Below are positions 48,752 through 59,495 of a DNA stretch of 64,000 bases, piece by piece. Within the stretch, counting starts at the first letter, position 1. Every line of letters begins with the position of its first letter. Under the pieces are notes generated by a model. The model was not told the origin of the DNA. It saw only the letters and a program-made list of their open reading frames with translations, and searched no databases. The position numbers and the translations under genes were made by a program. Source of the stretch: Lacticaseibacillus pabuli (GTDB lineage Bacteria > Bacillota > Bacilli > Lactobacillales > Lactobacillaceae); NCBI RefSeq assembly GCF_028736235.1, contig NZ_CP117884.1:2046001-2110000 (forward strand), given 5' to 3'.

Positions 48752-51005
48752 GTGCCGCACCCTCCTCTAGATGAATCATTTTGCCGCTAACTGTGACATC
48801 AATTGCCGGGCCTGCGATGAGTTCAAATTCTGCTGTATCACCAACCGTGACGGCAATAATCCGGCCCTGGTAGTTCAGTTTGAAACTGTAGCCTGACCAG
48901 TTCGTTGGTAAGAACGGCTTGAAACGCAAACCATGTTCGTCATACCGCATGCCGGCAAACCCTTGAACAATTGCGAGCCAGCCACCACTCATGGATGTGA
49001 TGTGTAACCCATCGTCGGTGTCGTTGTTGTAGTTGTCCAAATCCAGGCGCGCCGTCCGGGCATATAGCTCAACGGCCTTTTCTTCCTTACCAAGTTCAGC
49101 GGCAAGGATGGCATGAATCGAGGCACTCAGGGAGCTCTCGTGAACCGTCAGTGGCTCGTAAAAGTCGAAGTTGGCCTCTTTCTGTTCCTTGGAGAAGCGG
49201 TCATTCAGGAAGTAAATGCCTTGCAGCACGTCTGCCTGCTTGATGAATGGTGACCGCAAAATGCGATCCCATGACCAGTGCTGGTTAATCGGACGCTGGT
49301 CGGCAGGGATGGAACTCGCTGGCCGAATGTCCTTGTCCAAGAAGGTATCGTGTTGAACGAAGATACCCAATTCGTGATCAACTGGCTTGTACATCCGGTC
49401 GATGATGTCCTGCCAGTGGTCCGCTTCCTCAGGGGAGACGGCCAGTTTGGCAACAACATCCTGATCACCCTTAGGCAGACGGGCGAGCGCGTACTCGAGG
49501 CACCATGACGCCATCGTGTTTGTGTACCAATTGTTGTTCACGTTGTTTTCATATTCGTTGGGGCCGGTCACACCGTGAATCATGTACTGTTGTTTCCGCT
49601 GGCTGAAGTGAACGCGGTCTGCCCAGAAACGAGCAATGCCGACGAGGACTTCTAGGCCGGGGCCATTTACATAACTCTCATCCCCAGTGTAGGCGGTGTA
49701 CTGGTAAACCGCGAAAGCAATGGCTGCGTTGCGGTGTAGCTCTTCAAAAGTGATTTCCCATTCGTTGTGACACTCAATGCCGTTGAAGGTCACCATCGGG
49801 AACAAGGCACCGGCGAGATTTTGTTGCTGGGAGTTGTGATACGCCCCTGGCAGCTGGTCATGCCGATATTCAAGCAGCCCCTTGGTAACACTTGGTGGTG
49901 TCACGGCCAGATACATCGGCACAACGTAAGCTTCGGTGTCCCAGTACGTTGCGCCACCATATTTCTCACCGGTGAAACCTTTGGGCCCCATGTTCAGTCG
50001 CTTGTCCTCACCGTAGTAAGTCATAAACATCTGAGCGATGTTGAACCGAATGCCCTGCTGCGCCGCGTCGTCGCCGTTAATGGCAACGTCGCTCTGCGCC
50101 CAGCGCTTTGCCCAAACGGCAGTGTGCGCGTCAAGGCTTTGTGCGAAGGTATTTGCCTGAGCCGCCTGCATCAATGCGGTTGCACGACTGGCTTGCTCGT
50201 CTGGCTTCACGTCGCGGCTGGTGACAACGACGACATCCTTTTCGAGGTGTACACCTTCACCCGCATCGCACAACATTTCCAGTTGCTCGTGCAGCTGACC
50301 AGGTGCTGTGGTTCGCGTGCCAACTGCTGGCTCCCCGTCCAATCGCAATGCCTGCATCACGGTGATTGTGAACTGCGGCACCTTGAAGGGATTTGGTTTG
50401 GTTGTCATTTGAATGAAGCCTTTGTCCGCATCCTCTTGATCTGGTACCCAGAAATGTTCGTCGTAGTTGCTGTCCTCGTTCACGACATTGCCATTGATGC
50501 CAGCATCAAACTTGATTTTGGCGCGCCCGCTGATGACTTCGGCGGCGACATCAATGAATGCAGCTTCTTTGATCACAGCGCTCAGGAACCTTCTGAAGGT
50601 CAAACGCACCTCGGCGCCCTCAACCTCAGCGATGAAGCTGCGGGTCAGCAAACCTTGATGCATGTCGAGTGCGAGGTCAAAATCGCGCGTCTTCGTTTTG
50701 GCGAGGTCAATGGTCTCACCGTTAATCTGAATTCCGATATCGATGAAGCTTGGGGCGTTGATGACTTTCCCGAAGTACTCGGGGTAGCCATTCTTCCACC
50801 AACCAACACGTGTCTTATCCGGATACCAGGTTCCGGCAATGTAGGTGCCTTGCAAGTAATCCCCGGAGTAACCCTCCTCGAAATTCCCACGCATTCCCAT
50901 ATAGCCGTTCCCAATCGCGGTGATGCTTTCCTGTAATCGTTTATCTGCTTGATCGAACCGATGAGTCTGAATCAGCCACGGATCGATTTCAAATATTCTT
51001 TTCAT
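48729..51005 (-). CDS. mapA: Maltose phosphorylase (GH65)
   Basis: The start at 51005 ([17 protein letters not shown]) follows GGAGAAGACA. The 758-residue length matches GH65 maltose phosphorylases. The general acid Glu lies in [20 protein letters not shown], and the His-Trp substrate motif region (FKGHEIW-like [11 protein letters not shown]) is present. It splits maltose with phosphate into glucose and beta-glucose-1-phosphate. pgmB downstream overlaps it. Kojibiose or trehalose phosphorylase activity is possible in GH65, but the malto context favours maltose. Confidence 0.93.
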   Translation of the reverse strand: MKRIFEIDPWLIQTHRFDQADKRLQESITAIGNGYMGMRGNFEEGYSGDYLQGTYIAGTWYPDKTRVGWWKNGYPEYFGKVINAPSFIDIGIQINGETIDLAKTKTRDFDLALDMHQGLLTRSFIAEVEGAEVRLTFRRFLSAVIKEAAFIDVAAEVISGRAKIKFDAGINGNVVNEDSNYDEHFWVPDQEDADKGFIQMTTKPNPFKVPQFTITVMQALRLDGEPAVGTRTTAPGQLHEQLEMLCDAGEGVHLEKDVVVVTSRDVKPDEQASRATALMQAAQANTFAQSLDAHTAVWAKRWAQSDVAINGDDAAQQGIRFNIAQMFMTYYGEDKRLNMGPKGFTGEKYGGATYWDTEAYVVPMYLAVTPPSVTKGLLEYRHDQLPGAYHNSQQQNLAGALFPMVTFNGIECHNEWEITFEELHRNAAIAFAVYQYTAYTGDESYVNGPGLEVLVGIARFWADRVHFSQRKQQYMIHGVTGPNEYENNVNNNWYTNTMASWCLEYALARLPKGDQDVVAKLAVSPEEADHWQDIIDRMYKPVDHELGIFVQHDTFLDKDIRPASSIPADQRPINQHWSWDRILRSPFIKQADVLQGIYFLNDRFSKEQKEANFDFYEPLTVHESSLSASIHAILAAELGKEEKAVELYARTARLDLDNYNNDTDDGLHITSMSGGWLAIVQGFAGMRYDEHGLRFKPFLPTNWSGYSFKLNYQGRIIAVTVGDTAEFELIAGPAIDVTVSGKMIHLEEGAAHAQRINI

Positions 51006-51153
51006 TGTCTTCTCCATCCCTGAGCAAGGTCGTAACGAATCGCCCAGGTTATTAATGGCTTGATATCCCTCATCGCGGCAAGCCTGCGTCTATGAATTAC
51101 GAGCGCGCAACTTGATTTGCTTGCCCCTTGCTACGTTCTTTATTATGTCGGCA

Positions 51154-51167
51154 GGAAAGCGCTTTTA
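51154..51167 (-). promoter_or_regulatory. cre-like site upstream of mapA
   Basis: TAAAAGCGCTTTCC on the minus strand has the AAGCGCTT core of a catabolite-responsive element with mismatched ends. It is followed by CATAATAAAG, a possible -10. The mapA transcript probably starts just downstream. Confidence 0.5.
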
Positions 51168-51200
51168 CTACGCCATAATCTTTGTTACCGCTATCAGGAA

Positions 51201-52946
51201 TTATCCTTGCGCAATGACAAAGCCATTTGGTGCCAGCTGAGCATCGGCAAATCCCTGTTCTAGCAAGGCTTTGGCCCGCAATGGCACTGCTGCCCCCGTC
51301 GTGTTGAAATAAGCGACTAGGTGTTCTTCGCCAATCCGGTCAACCCGAATTAGGCCGTCGTCTGTAATGTTAAACGATGTGATGCCTTTACCCAGCGTCT
51401 CAGCGTGGTCCCGGCGCGTCTGAATGAGTGCTGCGATGCGCTGCCAGGTTGACCCGCCCAACTGCGTCCAGTCCATTGGCTTGCGATCATCAGGGTCATT
51501 GCCGCCGTCCATCCCCATCTCAGTGCCGTAGTAGATGCATGGGGCACCGGTTTGCATGAAGACGAAGGCCAACGTTTGCACGGCCAGGTCTAAATTATCG
51601 CCGGCCTGGGTGAGCAGGCGCGCCGTATCATGGGAATCTAGCATGTTCAACATGACCTGGTTCGTCTGATCGCGGTAAAGCATGAGCTGGTCAGTGAGCC
51701 GGTCGATCATCTCAGTGGCGGTCTGGCTGTGTTTCAAGAAGTGATCCATGACCAACTGGGTGTACGCGTAGTTCATGACACCGGAGAACTCATCGCCGTT
51801 CAGCCACGGCTGGCTGGAATGCCACACTTCGCCGAGTACGTAGAAATCAGGCTTCACACTCGTCACTGCCGTGTAGAACTTACGCCAGAAGTGGTGATCA
51901 ATCTCGTTTGCCACGTCCAGACGCCATGCGTCAATGTCAAACTCCTCAATCCAATACTTGGCGACAGACAGCAGGTAATCCTGAACTTCGGGATTAGCGG
52001 TGTTGAGCTTTGGCATGTGGGACTCGAAGCCAAACGTGTCGTACTGGGGCTCGCCCTCACCCTTGATGGGGTCACGGAAAGGCGTCACTGGAAATTCATG
52101 AATGTGGAACCAGGAAGCAAATCGCGATTCGGCGCCGTTTTGCAACACATCCTGCCACTGCATGGACTCATAACCCATGTGATTGAAGACGGCGTCCAGC
52201 ATGATTTTCATGCCCCGTTCGTGCGCGGCGTGAACCAACTTGGCAAACAAAGCCTTGTCCCCAAATGCGGGGTCAATCTCCAAGTAATCAATCGTGTCAT
52301 ATTTGTGATTGGAGCTGGCGGTAAAGACTGGGCAGAAGTACAGGCCATTGATACCCAGCTTTTGCAAGTCATCGAGGTGATCCAGCACACCCTGCAAATC
52401 CCCGCCGTAAAAGTCTTCACGGCCAGGATGGTCTTCGGGCTGCCATGGTTTGGTACCGGCAGGATCATTTGACTTGTCGCCATTCGCAAAGCGTTCAGGG
52501 AAAATCTGGTACCACACCGTCTGCTTGACCCAATCAGGTGTTTGAACCATGTCAACGGTCTGGAAGAATGGCACCCGGAAGTAGTTGGACATCTCCAGCC
52601 GATTTGCCGGCGTGTCTGCCCGCAGACCACGATCCCCAACCAATGTTGTGTTGCCAGCCGTGTCGGTGGCCAAGAATAGGTACTGTTCGCGCCGGTATGG
52701 GGCGGTCAACGTGACTGTCCAGTGATCGGCCGTTTCGCCAACCCCCGTTTTCACCATGTCGGCGGTGTCGTACTGAAAGACCACGTCGCCATCCGCGTTA
52801 GGTAGTGTCCAATAAGGATCGCCATACAAAATTGTCACCTTTTGCAAATCACCTTTTGCTGAGTGAAACCGAATACGCAGGTGCTCAGGGTCGTACAAAA
52901 AGCTGTCTTCGCTTTCGGGGCGATGGGTCAAAGCTGCTGAATTCAT
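51201..52946 (-). CDS. Neopullulanase / maltogenic amylase (GH13_20)
   Basis: The start at 52946 (MNSAALTHRPESEDSFLYD) follows GGAGGAATCACA; a longer frame reads from inside the upstream gene. The 581-residue enzyme has an N-terminal CBM34-type domain (about 1-120) and a GH13 barrel with Asp (DAWRLDVANEI), Glu (LGEVWHSS) and Asp (MLDSHDTAR). There is no signal peptide, so it degrades imported maltodextrins or cyclodextrins to maltose inside the cell. Confidence 0.93.
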   Translation of the reverse strand: MNSAALTHRPESEDSFLYDPEHLRIRFHSAKGDLQKVTILYGDPYWTLPNADGDVVFQYDTADMVKTGVGETADHWTVTLTAPYRREQYLFLATDTAGNTTLVGDRGLRADTPANRLEMSNYFRVPFFQTVDMVQTPDWVKQTVWYQIFPERFANGDKSNDPAGTKPWQPEDHPGREDFYGGDLQGVLDHLDDLQKLGINGLYFCPVFTASSNHKYDTIDYLEIDPAFGDKALFAKLVHAAHERGMKIMLDAVFNHMGYESMQWQDVLQNGAESRFASWFHIHEFPVTPFRDPIKGEGEPQYDTFGFESHMPKLNTANPEVQDYLLSVAKYWIEEFDIDAWRLDVANEIDHHFWRKFYTAVTSVKPDFYVLGEVWHSSQPWLNGDEFSGVMNYAYTQLVMDHFLKHSQTATEMIDRLTDQLMLYRDQTNQVMLNMLDSHDTARLLTQAGDNLDLAVQTLAFVFMQTGAPCIYYGTEMGMDGGNDPDDRKPMDWTQLGGSTWQRIAALIQTRRDHAETLGKGITSFNITDDGLIRVDRIGEEHLVAYFNTTGAAVPLRAKALLEQGFADAQLAPNGFVIAQG

Positions 52947-52971
52947 TGTGATTCCTCCGTCTATGAAATGA

Positions 52972-54624
52972 TTAATTGTTAGCAAGTAACACGACGCCGC
53001 TCTGCGGGCCCAATTCGACCCAATCAGCAAACGACTGACAGGTGCCACTGACGAGTAACTGCTGGTATTCACCGCTTGGAATGGACACACGTTTTGTCTG
53101 CTCGCTCAGATTGGCCAGGACAATCGCAGTCTGGTAGTCATCAGCGCGGGTGTAAACAAACGTGTCATCATCCGTTGGTAACAAGCAGTAGTCACCCTTT
53201 TGGAAAATTGGCAATTTCTTTAGCGCAATGAGTTGCTTGTAGAAGGTCAACATACTTGTCGGCTCCTCATGTTGTGCAGCGACCGTTGCTGTCATCGCCT
53301 CATGCCCATCCAACCAGGGCTGGCCAGTCGTAAAGCCATGATGCGCGGTGTCGTCCCAAATCATTGGGCCGCGCGCTGGCATCTTGTGGTGTTTACTTAT
53401 GGTTGCCAAGGCGGTTGGCTGGTCCATTGTGGTCTGTTTGAGCGCTTCAGTGACTGTCTTATCCTGAAACTGTTCGGGAGTATCAAACTGGAGATTTTCC
53501 ATGCCCAGTTCTTCGCCGTAGTAGATGATAGGAATGCCGCGCTGCAGGTACATCAGCATCGCCAGGCTCTTGGCACCGGTTGGTGTGTGTGCCACCCGCG
53601 TCATCATCCGCGACATGTCGTGGTTCCCCCAGTACAGAACAGGCTGAGAGACGTTGGCTAAGGTTTGTTGCCAGACGACCTGCCCCTTCTTGAACTCGGG
53701 CCAATCCATGTCTTCGGAATGCAAGATGGCGGGCAAGTTTGCCTCATCAGGATGCTGCACGGTCGGGAAATACCGGAACGTAATGACTGAATCCATCATG
53801 CCGGCGTGTTTGCTGGTGTAGTCCACGGCCAAATTGACATTGGCGCTAGCGGCCTCCCCCAGCAAGAAGGTATCAGGATAATCGGCCTTAATCCGTTGAC
53901 TGAACGGCCGGAGCCATTCCTGGACGTTAGGCAGATTAGCATAAAATGGTTCAGCAATCACCGCTTCATCGTCGCCGTGCTCGGAAGGAAAGTTCTGGTG
54001 CAAGTTGGCCTTAGCGATATGGATAAAGGCATCAACGCGCAGTCCATCGATTCCCTTTTCCAACCAGAACTTGGCGATGTCTTCCATGGATAAACGGACT
54101 TCCGGGTTCTCCCAATTCAGGTCCGGCATATGCTTATCGAAGAGGTGAAAGTAGGACTGACCGGTACCAGCAGGATCTGGTGACCAAACGGAGCCGCCAA
54201 AGAAACTGCCCCAGTTGTTGGGCTTTTGCCCATCATGGCCCTCAAAAATGTAGTAATCCCGGTAAATACTGTCGGGGTTGCTGCTGGCATCCTTAAACCA
54301 AGGGTGCTGATCAGATGTGTGGTTCATGACAAAGTCCAAGATGAGGTGGATGCCGGCAGCATGCAATTCGCTGATTAAAGCTTCCATCTCATCCATGGTG
54401 CCAATCTGGTCATCAATGGCGTAGTAATTGGCTACGTCATAGCCGTTGTCAATTTGCGGTGAAACGAACACTGGATTCAACCAGACGGCGTTAATCCCTA
54501 ATTCCTGCAAGTATGGAATCCGTTGCCGAATTCCGTTTAAGTCACCAATGCCATCCCCATTGCTATCCTGGAATGACTTGGGGTAAATCTGATAAATAAT
54601 GGCGTGATCGTACCACGAGCTCAT
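52972..54624 (-). CDS. GH13 alpha-glucosidase, probably alpha-1,4-preferring
   Basis: The 550-residue cytoplasmic enzyme has the catalytic Asp in GLRVDAFIHIAK, Glu in FLLGEAASANVN and Asp in WGNHDMSR. Ala follows the nucleophile (DA), unlike the DV of the second glucosidase in the locus, which suggests preference for alpha-1,4 links such as maltose and short maltodextrins. It is the first gene of the maltodextrin locus and has a promoter with a cre site. Trehalose-6-phosphate hydrolase is an alternative, but no trehalose PTS is nearby. Confidence 0.88.
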   Translation of the reverse strand: MSSWYDHAIIYQIYPKSFQDSNGDGIGDLNGIRQRIPYLQELGINAVWLNPVFVSPQIDNGYDVANYYAIDDQIGTMDEMEALISELHAAGIHLILDFVMNHTSDQHPWFKDASSNPDSIYRDYYIFEGHDGQKPNNWGSFFGGSVWSPDPAGTGQSYFHLFDKHMPDLNWENPEVRLSMEDIAKFWLEKGIDGLRVDAFIHIAKANLHQNFPSEHGDDEAVIAEPFYANLPNVQEWLRPFSQRIKADYPDTFLLGEAASANVNLAVDYTSKHAGMMDSVITFRYFPTVQHPDEANLPAILHSEDMDWPEFKKGQVVWQQTLANVSQPVLYWGNHDMSRMMTRVAHTPTGAKSLAMLMYLQRGIPIIYYGEELGMENLQFDTPEQFQDKTVTEALKQTTMDQPTALATISKHHKMPARGPMIWDDTAHHGFTTGQPWLDGHEAMTATVAAQHEEPTSMLTFYKQLIALKKLPIFQKGDYCLLPTDDDTFVYTRADDYQTAIVLANLSEQTKRVSIPSGEYQQLLVSGTCQSFADWVELGPQSGVVLLANN

Positions 54625-54648
54625 AAACGTCGCCTCCTTACTCTTAAG

Positions 54649-54677
54649 ACTGTATCCGTTTCCACAAGCGGCAACAA
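54649..54677 (-). promoter_or_regulatory. Promoter with overlapping cre site
   Basis: On the minus strand TTGTTG, a 17-nt spacer and TACAGT precede the GH13 gene. TGGAAACGGATACA (54651-54664) matches the cre consensus TGNAANCGNWNNCA fully and overlaps the -10, the usual place for CcpA repression. GTTACCGTTA (54691-54700) just upstream recurs as GTTACCGCTA at 51184-51193 and may be a site for the LacI-type regulator. Confidence 0.75.
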
Positions 54678-54729
54678 CGGATTGGGGTCTGTTACCGTTA
54701 ACATAAAGGATGGCCGGCTGTCATGAGAT

Positions 54730-54768
54730 AAAAAAACGCCGCTCGCGGGAGCTATCCCGTAAGTGGCG
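54730..54768 (-). terminator. Terminator upstream of the maltodextrin promoter
   Basis: CGCCACT/AGCGGCG (one G-U) stacked on CGGGA/TCCCG with loop TAGC is followed by seven T on the minus strand. rpoC already has its own terminator at 55770-55800, so this one suggests a separate minus-strand transcript between them. Confidence 0.8.
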
Positions 54769-54821
54769 AAATGCTTTCTGGTGATAACAGTGTGACGTGT
54801 TGACTGGGTCCGGGCCGGGCT

Positions 54822-55053
54822 GGGGCCGGGACTGGTCGGCATGGGGGCGGCGTGGACGGACGGCTGGAACGCGCTCGGCCGCTTCGGAGCAATTCGAGCA
54901 AAGACCGCTCGTATTGCTCCTCTCGCTAAGAATTAAGCCATTTTATAGAACGAAAATGTCTTAATTCTTGCCGGTATTGATGGCAAGTGCTGCCATCAAT
55001 ACTTCAGCGCTGAGCCTGTCCACGCCGCCCCCACGCCGACCAGTCCCAGCCCC
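54822..55053 (+). repeat. Large palindromic element, copy 1
   Basis: A 232-bp element closed by 36-nt arms (54822-54857 and 55018-55053, 34 of 36 paired) encloses three hairpins: GGAGCAAT...ATTGCTCC, AAGAATTAAG...CTTAATTCTT, and an 11-bp TATTGATGGCA/TGCCATCAATA. The core (GGACGGACGGCTGGAACG, CGGCCGCTTCGGAG, CTCTCGCTAAGAATTAAG) is nearly the same as in copy 2, but the closing stem has different sequence. It encodes no protein. Confidence 0.9.
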
Positions 55054-55520
55054 TCTTTCTACAACTTCAGTTACCAAAATATCGACCTCTTAATCCAGAG
55101 AAACTCGAAACAAATTCATTCCTATTTAGACCATATCCCGCCTATTCAACCTGCATGAAAGCCACGAGTCCATGAAAATTTTCCATGAACCTGCATATCA
55201 ATCTTCGATCAAAAGTATTGAACACTACAAAGAAAGAATCACGCAGTTCCATCGAGTGAACCAAAACATTTGGTCCTCATCACTATTACCTTTTCAGTAT
55301 GTATCAGTAACCTGCAATCAGTGACTACTACTCCAATGGGCTTGGTTAGAATGGTTAATTTTCCGCCAGTTCCAACAACTAGGAAGTGAACTCCGAGTCA
55401 TGCGCGGTGGATCAAATTAATCGTGAACTGGTGAATACATCCAACATAACGAATTCATAAATCGAAACGGAAAACCGGTCACGTGTTGCTCGATTCGGGT
55501 CACACAAAGCATCAATGGCG
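55054..55520. other. AT-richer spacer between the two palindromic elements
   Basis: These 467 bp have no intact gene and lower GC than both flanks. One plus-strand frame (about 55198-55425) reads protein-like (SIKSIEHYKERITQFHRVNQ and, after a stop, WLEWLIFRQFQQLGSELRVM) and could be the remains of a decayed gene, but this is weak. Confidence 0.35.
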
Positions 55521-55749
55521 GACTGGGACTGGCAGGTGCGGGGCTGGGGGTGGACAGGCTCAGTGCTGAAGTATTGATGGCGATTTTTGCCATCAATACC
55601 GGCAAGAATTAAGCCATTTTCGAACTTTAAAATGGCTTAATTCTTAGCGAGAGGAGCATTTTGAGCGGTCTTTGCTCAAAATCTCCGAAGCGGCCGAGCA
55701 CGTTCCAGCCGTCCGTCCACCCCCAGCCCCGCACCTGCCAGACCCAGAC
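55521..55749 (-). repeat. Large palindromic element, copy 2 (inverted relative to copy 1)
   Basis: A 229-bp element with 35-nt arms (55521-55555 and 55715-55749, 33 of 35 paired) and the same three inner hairpins as copy 1, read on the minus strand. Hairpin 1 is changed on both sides (TTTTGAGC/GCTCAAAA), hairpin 2 is a perfect 17-bp stem, and hairpin 3 has 10 bp. Pairing is kept although sequence differs, the sign of selection on structure or of stem-copying replication. Confidence 0.9.
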
Positions 55750-55769
55750 CAATCAGGCCTCCCGCACAC

Positions 55770-55800
55770 AAAAAGGCCCCCACAATGAAGTGGGAGCCTT
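55770..55800 (-). terminator. Terminator of rpoBC
   Basis: AAGGCTCCCAC/GTGGGGGCCTT (one mismatch or wobble) with a 6-nt loop is followed by TTTTTG-like sequence on the minus strand, 25 bp after the rpoC stop. Confidence 0.9.
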
Positions 55801-55824
55801 CTTCAAGCCACGTCCAGCAAAGAA

Positions 55825-58800
55825 CTAATCCTTGCTATCCTTAGCCTTATCATCGTCCTTCGCCATCTGCTGCTCCATGTCGGAGATTGAGTAGACGTTG
55901 TCGGACATTGCACCAACCGTCTTTGGTTCCATGTGACGGTAGGTTGCCATACCAGTACCAGCAGGAATGATCTTCCCGATGATAACATTTTCCTTGAGAC
56001 CGAGCAGTGGGTCGTTCTTGCCGCGGATGGAAGCGTCCGTGAGAACACGGGTGGTTTCCTGGAATGACGCAGCAGAAAGGAAACTGTTGGTTTCAAGAGA
56101 AGCCTTGGTAATCCCGAGGAGGACAGCCCGGCTAGTTGCTGGGGTGCCACCCTTGATCAGGGTTTCGCGGTTTTCGTCGGTGAAGTCACCGATGTCAAGC
56201 AGCGTCCCTGGCAGGATGTCGGTGTCGCCTGGGTCCATGACACGAACCTTACGCAACATCTGACGAACCATAACTTCAATATGCTTATCGCCAATTTCGA
56301 TACCTTGCATACGGTAAACCTTCTGAACTTCGCTCAGCAGGTAGTTTTCCGTATCCATCACGTTCGTTACCTTGATCAGTTCCTTAGGGTCGATAGAACC
56401 ACCGGTCAAGCGTTGGCCACGCTTGATGGTGTCGCCTTCAGCAACTGCCACACTAGATGCGTATGGTACGGAGTATGAACGTTCGTCAGTACCGCCCTTA
56501 ACGGTAATCTCACGGGTGTGTTCTGCGGGGTTCTCATCGATACCGGTGATTTCACCAGCAACTTCAGAGATAACCGCAAGCCCCTTAGGATTACGTGCTT
56601 CAAAGATTTCCTGAACACGAGGAAGACCTTGGGTAATATCTTCACCACCGGCAACACCACCGGTATGGAAGTTACGCATGGTCAGCTGTGTACCAGGTTC
56701 ACCAATTGACTGAGCCGCGATGGTACCAACGGCTTCACCAACTTCAACCTGAAGGCCAGTAGCCAAGTTACGGCCGTAGCACTTCTGGCAGACACCATGC
56801 TTGGTGTTGCAGGTGAAGACGGAACGAATGGTAACACTCTCAACACCGGCGTCGACAATCCGCTGGGACATGTCTTCGTCAAGCAAGGTGTTACGAGGAA
56901 CAATCACTTCGCCAGTCTTAGGGTCACGAACGGACTTCTGGGTGTAACGGCCAAGCAAACGGTCGTACAGAGGCTCGATCATTTCGTTACCTTCGCGAAT
57001 CGCGGAAACAACGAGACCACGTTCGGTACCACAATCTTCTTCACGGACAATGACATCCTGAGCAACATCGACAAGACGACGGGTCAGGTAGCCAGAGTCA
57101 GCGGTCTTCAGCGCGGTATCAGTCATACCCTTACGAGCACCATGAGTACTCATGAACATTTCCAAGACGGACAGGCCTTCACGGAAGTTAGAGATAACTG
57201 GAACTTCCATCATCCCACCGTTAGGCGCAGCCATCAGACCACGCATACCGGCAAGTTGGGTAAAGTTAGAAATGTTACCACGGGCACCGGAATCACTCAT
57301 CATAGAGATAGGGTTCTTCGGGTCAAAGTTGTCGACCAGCTTTTGCTGGATTTCATCCTTGGCCTTGTTCCAGATGCTGATAACACGTTCATGACGTTCG
57401 TCGTCGGTGATAAGACCACGACGGAACTGCTTCGAAACGGTTGCAACCTGCTTGTGGGCATCGTCAACGATTTCTTGCTTTTCAGGAACGTGAGGCACAT
57501 CGGCAACCCCAACGGTGAGGCCGGAGTTAGTGGACTGGGTGTAACCCAGCGTCTTCATGTCATCAAGCAAGTCGGAAGTCCGCTGAACCTTGTAGGTCTT
57601 GAAGACTTCGGCAATGATATCGGACAAGAAGCCCTTCTTGAATGGCTGGATGAATGGGGTGTTTTCGAGGTAACCCTCGATGTCCTCACCCTTGTCCAGG
57701 AAGTACTTGTCAGGCACACCGTTAACGATGTTGTCGACAGTTGGCTCGTTCAGGAATGGCAGACCCTCTGGCATGATTTCGTTAAAGATAACCTTACCAA
57801 CGGAGGTAACCATAATCTTACCGCGCTGAGCTTCGGTAAATGGCTTGTTAGGCATTGAGTCAACAGCCAAACCGATACGGGTGTGCAAGTGCACGTCGCC
57901 GTTCTCATGGGCAAGGATTACTTCGTTGGCGTCCTTGAAGATCATACCTTCGCCGACACGGCCAGCTTCTTCCATCGTCAGGTAGTAGTTACCAAGCACA
58001 ACGTCTTGAGAAGGCGTAACGATTGGCTTCCCATCCTTAGGGGTCAGGATGTGGTGCGCAGCAAGCATGAGCAGACGTGCTTCAGCCTGAGCTTCGTCAG
58101 ACAGTGGCACGTGGACAGCCATTTGGTCACCATCGAAGTCAGCGTTGTAAGCTTCACAAACGATTGGGTGCAGACGGATGGACTTACCATCAACCAGGAC
58201 AGGTTCGAAAGCCTGAATCCCGAGACGGTGCAAGGTAGGTGCACGGTTCAGAAGAACCGGACGCTCCTTGATTACATCTTCAAGAACATCCCAGATGTCG
58301 TCGTCTTGACGATCAATCTTACGACGGGCGTTCTTGATGTTGCTTGCCATATCGCGCTTAACGAGTTCACGCATCACGAATGGCTTGAACAGTTCAAGGG
58401 CCATTTCACGAGGAAGACCACACTGGTAGAACTTCAGTGTAGGGCCAACATCGATAACTGAACGGCCAGAGTAGTCAACACGCTTACCAAGCAAGTTCTG
58501 ACGGAAACGACCTTGCTTACCCTTCAGCATGTGAGACAGACTCTTGAGCGGACGGTTACCAGGGCCGGTAACTGGACGACCACGACGGCCGTTATCGATC
58601 AGCGCATCGACAGCTTCCTGCAGCATGCGCTTTTCGTTCTGAACAATGATGCTTGGTGCGTTCAGGTCAAGCAAACGCTTGAGACGGTTGTTACGGTTGA
58701 TGACACGACGGTACAAATCGTTCAGGTCGGATGTGGCAAAACGGCCACCTTCAAGCTGAACCATTGGCCGCAAGTCGGGTGGAATGACGGGAATGGTATC

Positions 58801-59484
58801 CATAATCATCCAGGAAGGCTTGTTGCCGGACTTGTAGAAAGCATCGAGGATGTCCAGACGACGGATAGCGCGTGTACGCTTCTGACCCTGGGCGGACTTC
58901 AGAGCTTCCTTCAATTCCTTAACTTCAGCGCCGAGGTCAACGTCGTCAAGGAGTTCCTTAACGGCTTCAGCACCCATCTTCGCGTTGAAGGTGTTGCCGT
59001 ACTCGTCGCGCTTCTCACGGTATTCGCGCTCGGTGAGCAACTGCTTCTTAGCAAGCGGTGTGTCACCAGGGTCGATTACAACGTATGAAGCAAAGTAAAT
59101 GACTTCTTCGAGGGAGCGTGGGGACATGTCAAGCACGAGACCCATGCGGCTAGGGATACCCTTGAAGTACCAGATGTGTGATACAGGAGCAGCCAATTCA
59201 ATGTGGCCCATCCGCTCGCGGCGAACCTTAGAACGTGTTACTTCGACCCCACAACGGTCACAAACAATACCCTTGTAGCGGATACGCTTGTACTTACCAC
59301 AAGCACATTCCCAGTCCTTGGTTGGGCCAAAGATCCGTTCGTCGAACAAACCATCGCGCTCAGGCTTGAGCGTCCGGTAGTTGATCGTCTCGGGCTTCTT
59401 GACTTCCCCGTATGACCAGCTGCGGATTTTGTCTGGTGATGCCAGACCAATCTGCATGCTTTCAAACTTGTTGACGTCAATCAC
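55825..59484 (-). CDS. rpoC: RNA polymerase beta' subunit
   Basis: The 1219-residue subunit starts at a GTG after AGGAGG. It has the zinc ribbon ([23 protein letters not shown]), the catalytic magnesium motif [12 protein letters not shown], and the second zinc-binding cluster (CGTERG...[13 protein letters not shown]). It is co-transcribed with rpoB, 11 nt upstream, and followed by a terminator and the palindromic elements. Confidence 0.98.
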   Translation of the reverse strand: MIDVNKFESMQIGLASPDKIRSWSYGEVKKPETINYRTLKPERDGLFDERIFGPTKDWECACGKYKRIRYKGIVCDRCGVEVTRSKVRRERMGHIELAAPVSHIWYFKGIPSRMGLVLDMSPRSLEEVIYFASYVVIDPGDTPLAKKQLLTEREYREKRDEYGNTFNAKMGAEAVKELLDDVDLGAEVKELKEALKSAQGQKRTRAIRRLDILDAFYKSGNKPSWMIMDTIPVIPPDLRPMVQLEGGRFATSDLNDLYRRVINRNNRLKRLLDLNAPSIIVQNEKRMLQEAVDALIDNGRRGRPVTGPGNRPLKSLSHMLKGKQGRFRQNLLGKRVDYSGRSVIDVGPTLKFYQCGLPREMALELFKPFVMRELVKRDMASNIKNARRKIDRQDDDIWDVLEDVIKERPVLLNRAPTLHRLGIQAFEPVLVDGKSIRLHPIVCEAYNADFDGDQMAVHVPLSDEAQAEARLLMLAAHHILTPKDGKPIVTPSQDVVLGNYYLTMEEAGRVGEGMIFKDANEVILAHENGDVHLHTRIGLAVDSMPNKPFTEAQRGKIMVTSVGKVIFNEIMPEGLPFLNEPTVDNIVNGVPDKYFLDKGEDIEGYLENTPFIQPFKKGFLSDIIAEVFKTYKVQRTSDLLDDMKTLGYTQSTNSGLTVGVADVPHVPEKQEIVDDAHKQVATVSKQFRRGLITDDERHERVISIWNKAKDEIQQKLVDNFDPKNPISMMSDSGARGNISNFTQLAGMRGLMAAPNGGMMEVPVISNFREGLSVLEMFMSTHGARKGMTDTALKTADSGYLTRRLVDVAQDVIVREEDCGTERGLVVSAIREGNEMIEPLYDRLLGRYTQKSVRDPKTGEVIVPRNTLLDEDMSQRIVDAGVESVTIRSVFTCNTKHGVCQKCYGRNLATGLQVEVGEAVGTIAAQSIGEPGTQLTMRNFHTGGVAGGEDITQGLPRVQEIFEARNPKGLAVISEVAGEITGIDENPAEHTREITVKGGTDERSYSVPYASSVAVAEGDTIKRGQRLTGGSIDPKELIKVTNVMDTENYLLSEVQKVYRMQGIEIGDKHIEVMVRQMLRKVRVMDPGDTDILPGTLLDIGDFTDENRETLIKGGTPATSRAVLLGITKASLETNSFLSAASFQETTRVLTDASIRGKNDPLLGLKENVIIGKIIPAGTGMATYRHMEPKTVGAMSDNVYSISDMEQQMAKDDDKAKDSKD

Positions 59485-59495
59485 AGGGTATCCTC

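Noticed and set aside
49767..50936. Long plus-strand open frame opposite mapA
   Set aside because: It is the antisense of a full-length GH65 gene, a codon-bias artefact without family motifs.
55417..55605. 62-aa minus-strand reading frame near palindromic copy 2
   Set aside because: It has no ribosome site and much of it is the palindromic arm read as protein (proline/serine-rich), so it is not credible as a gene.
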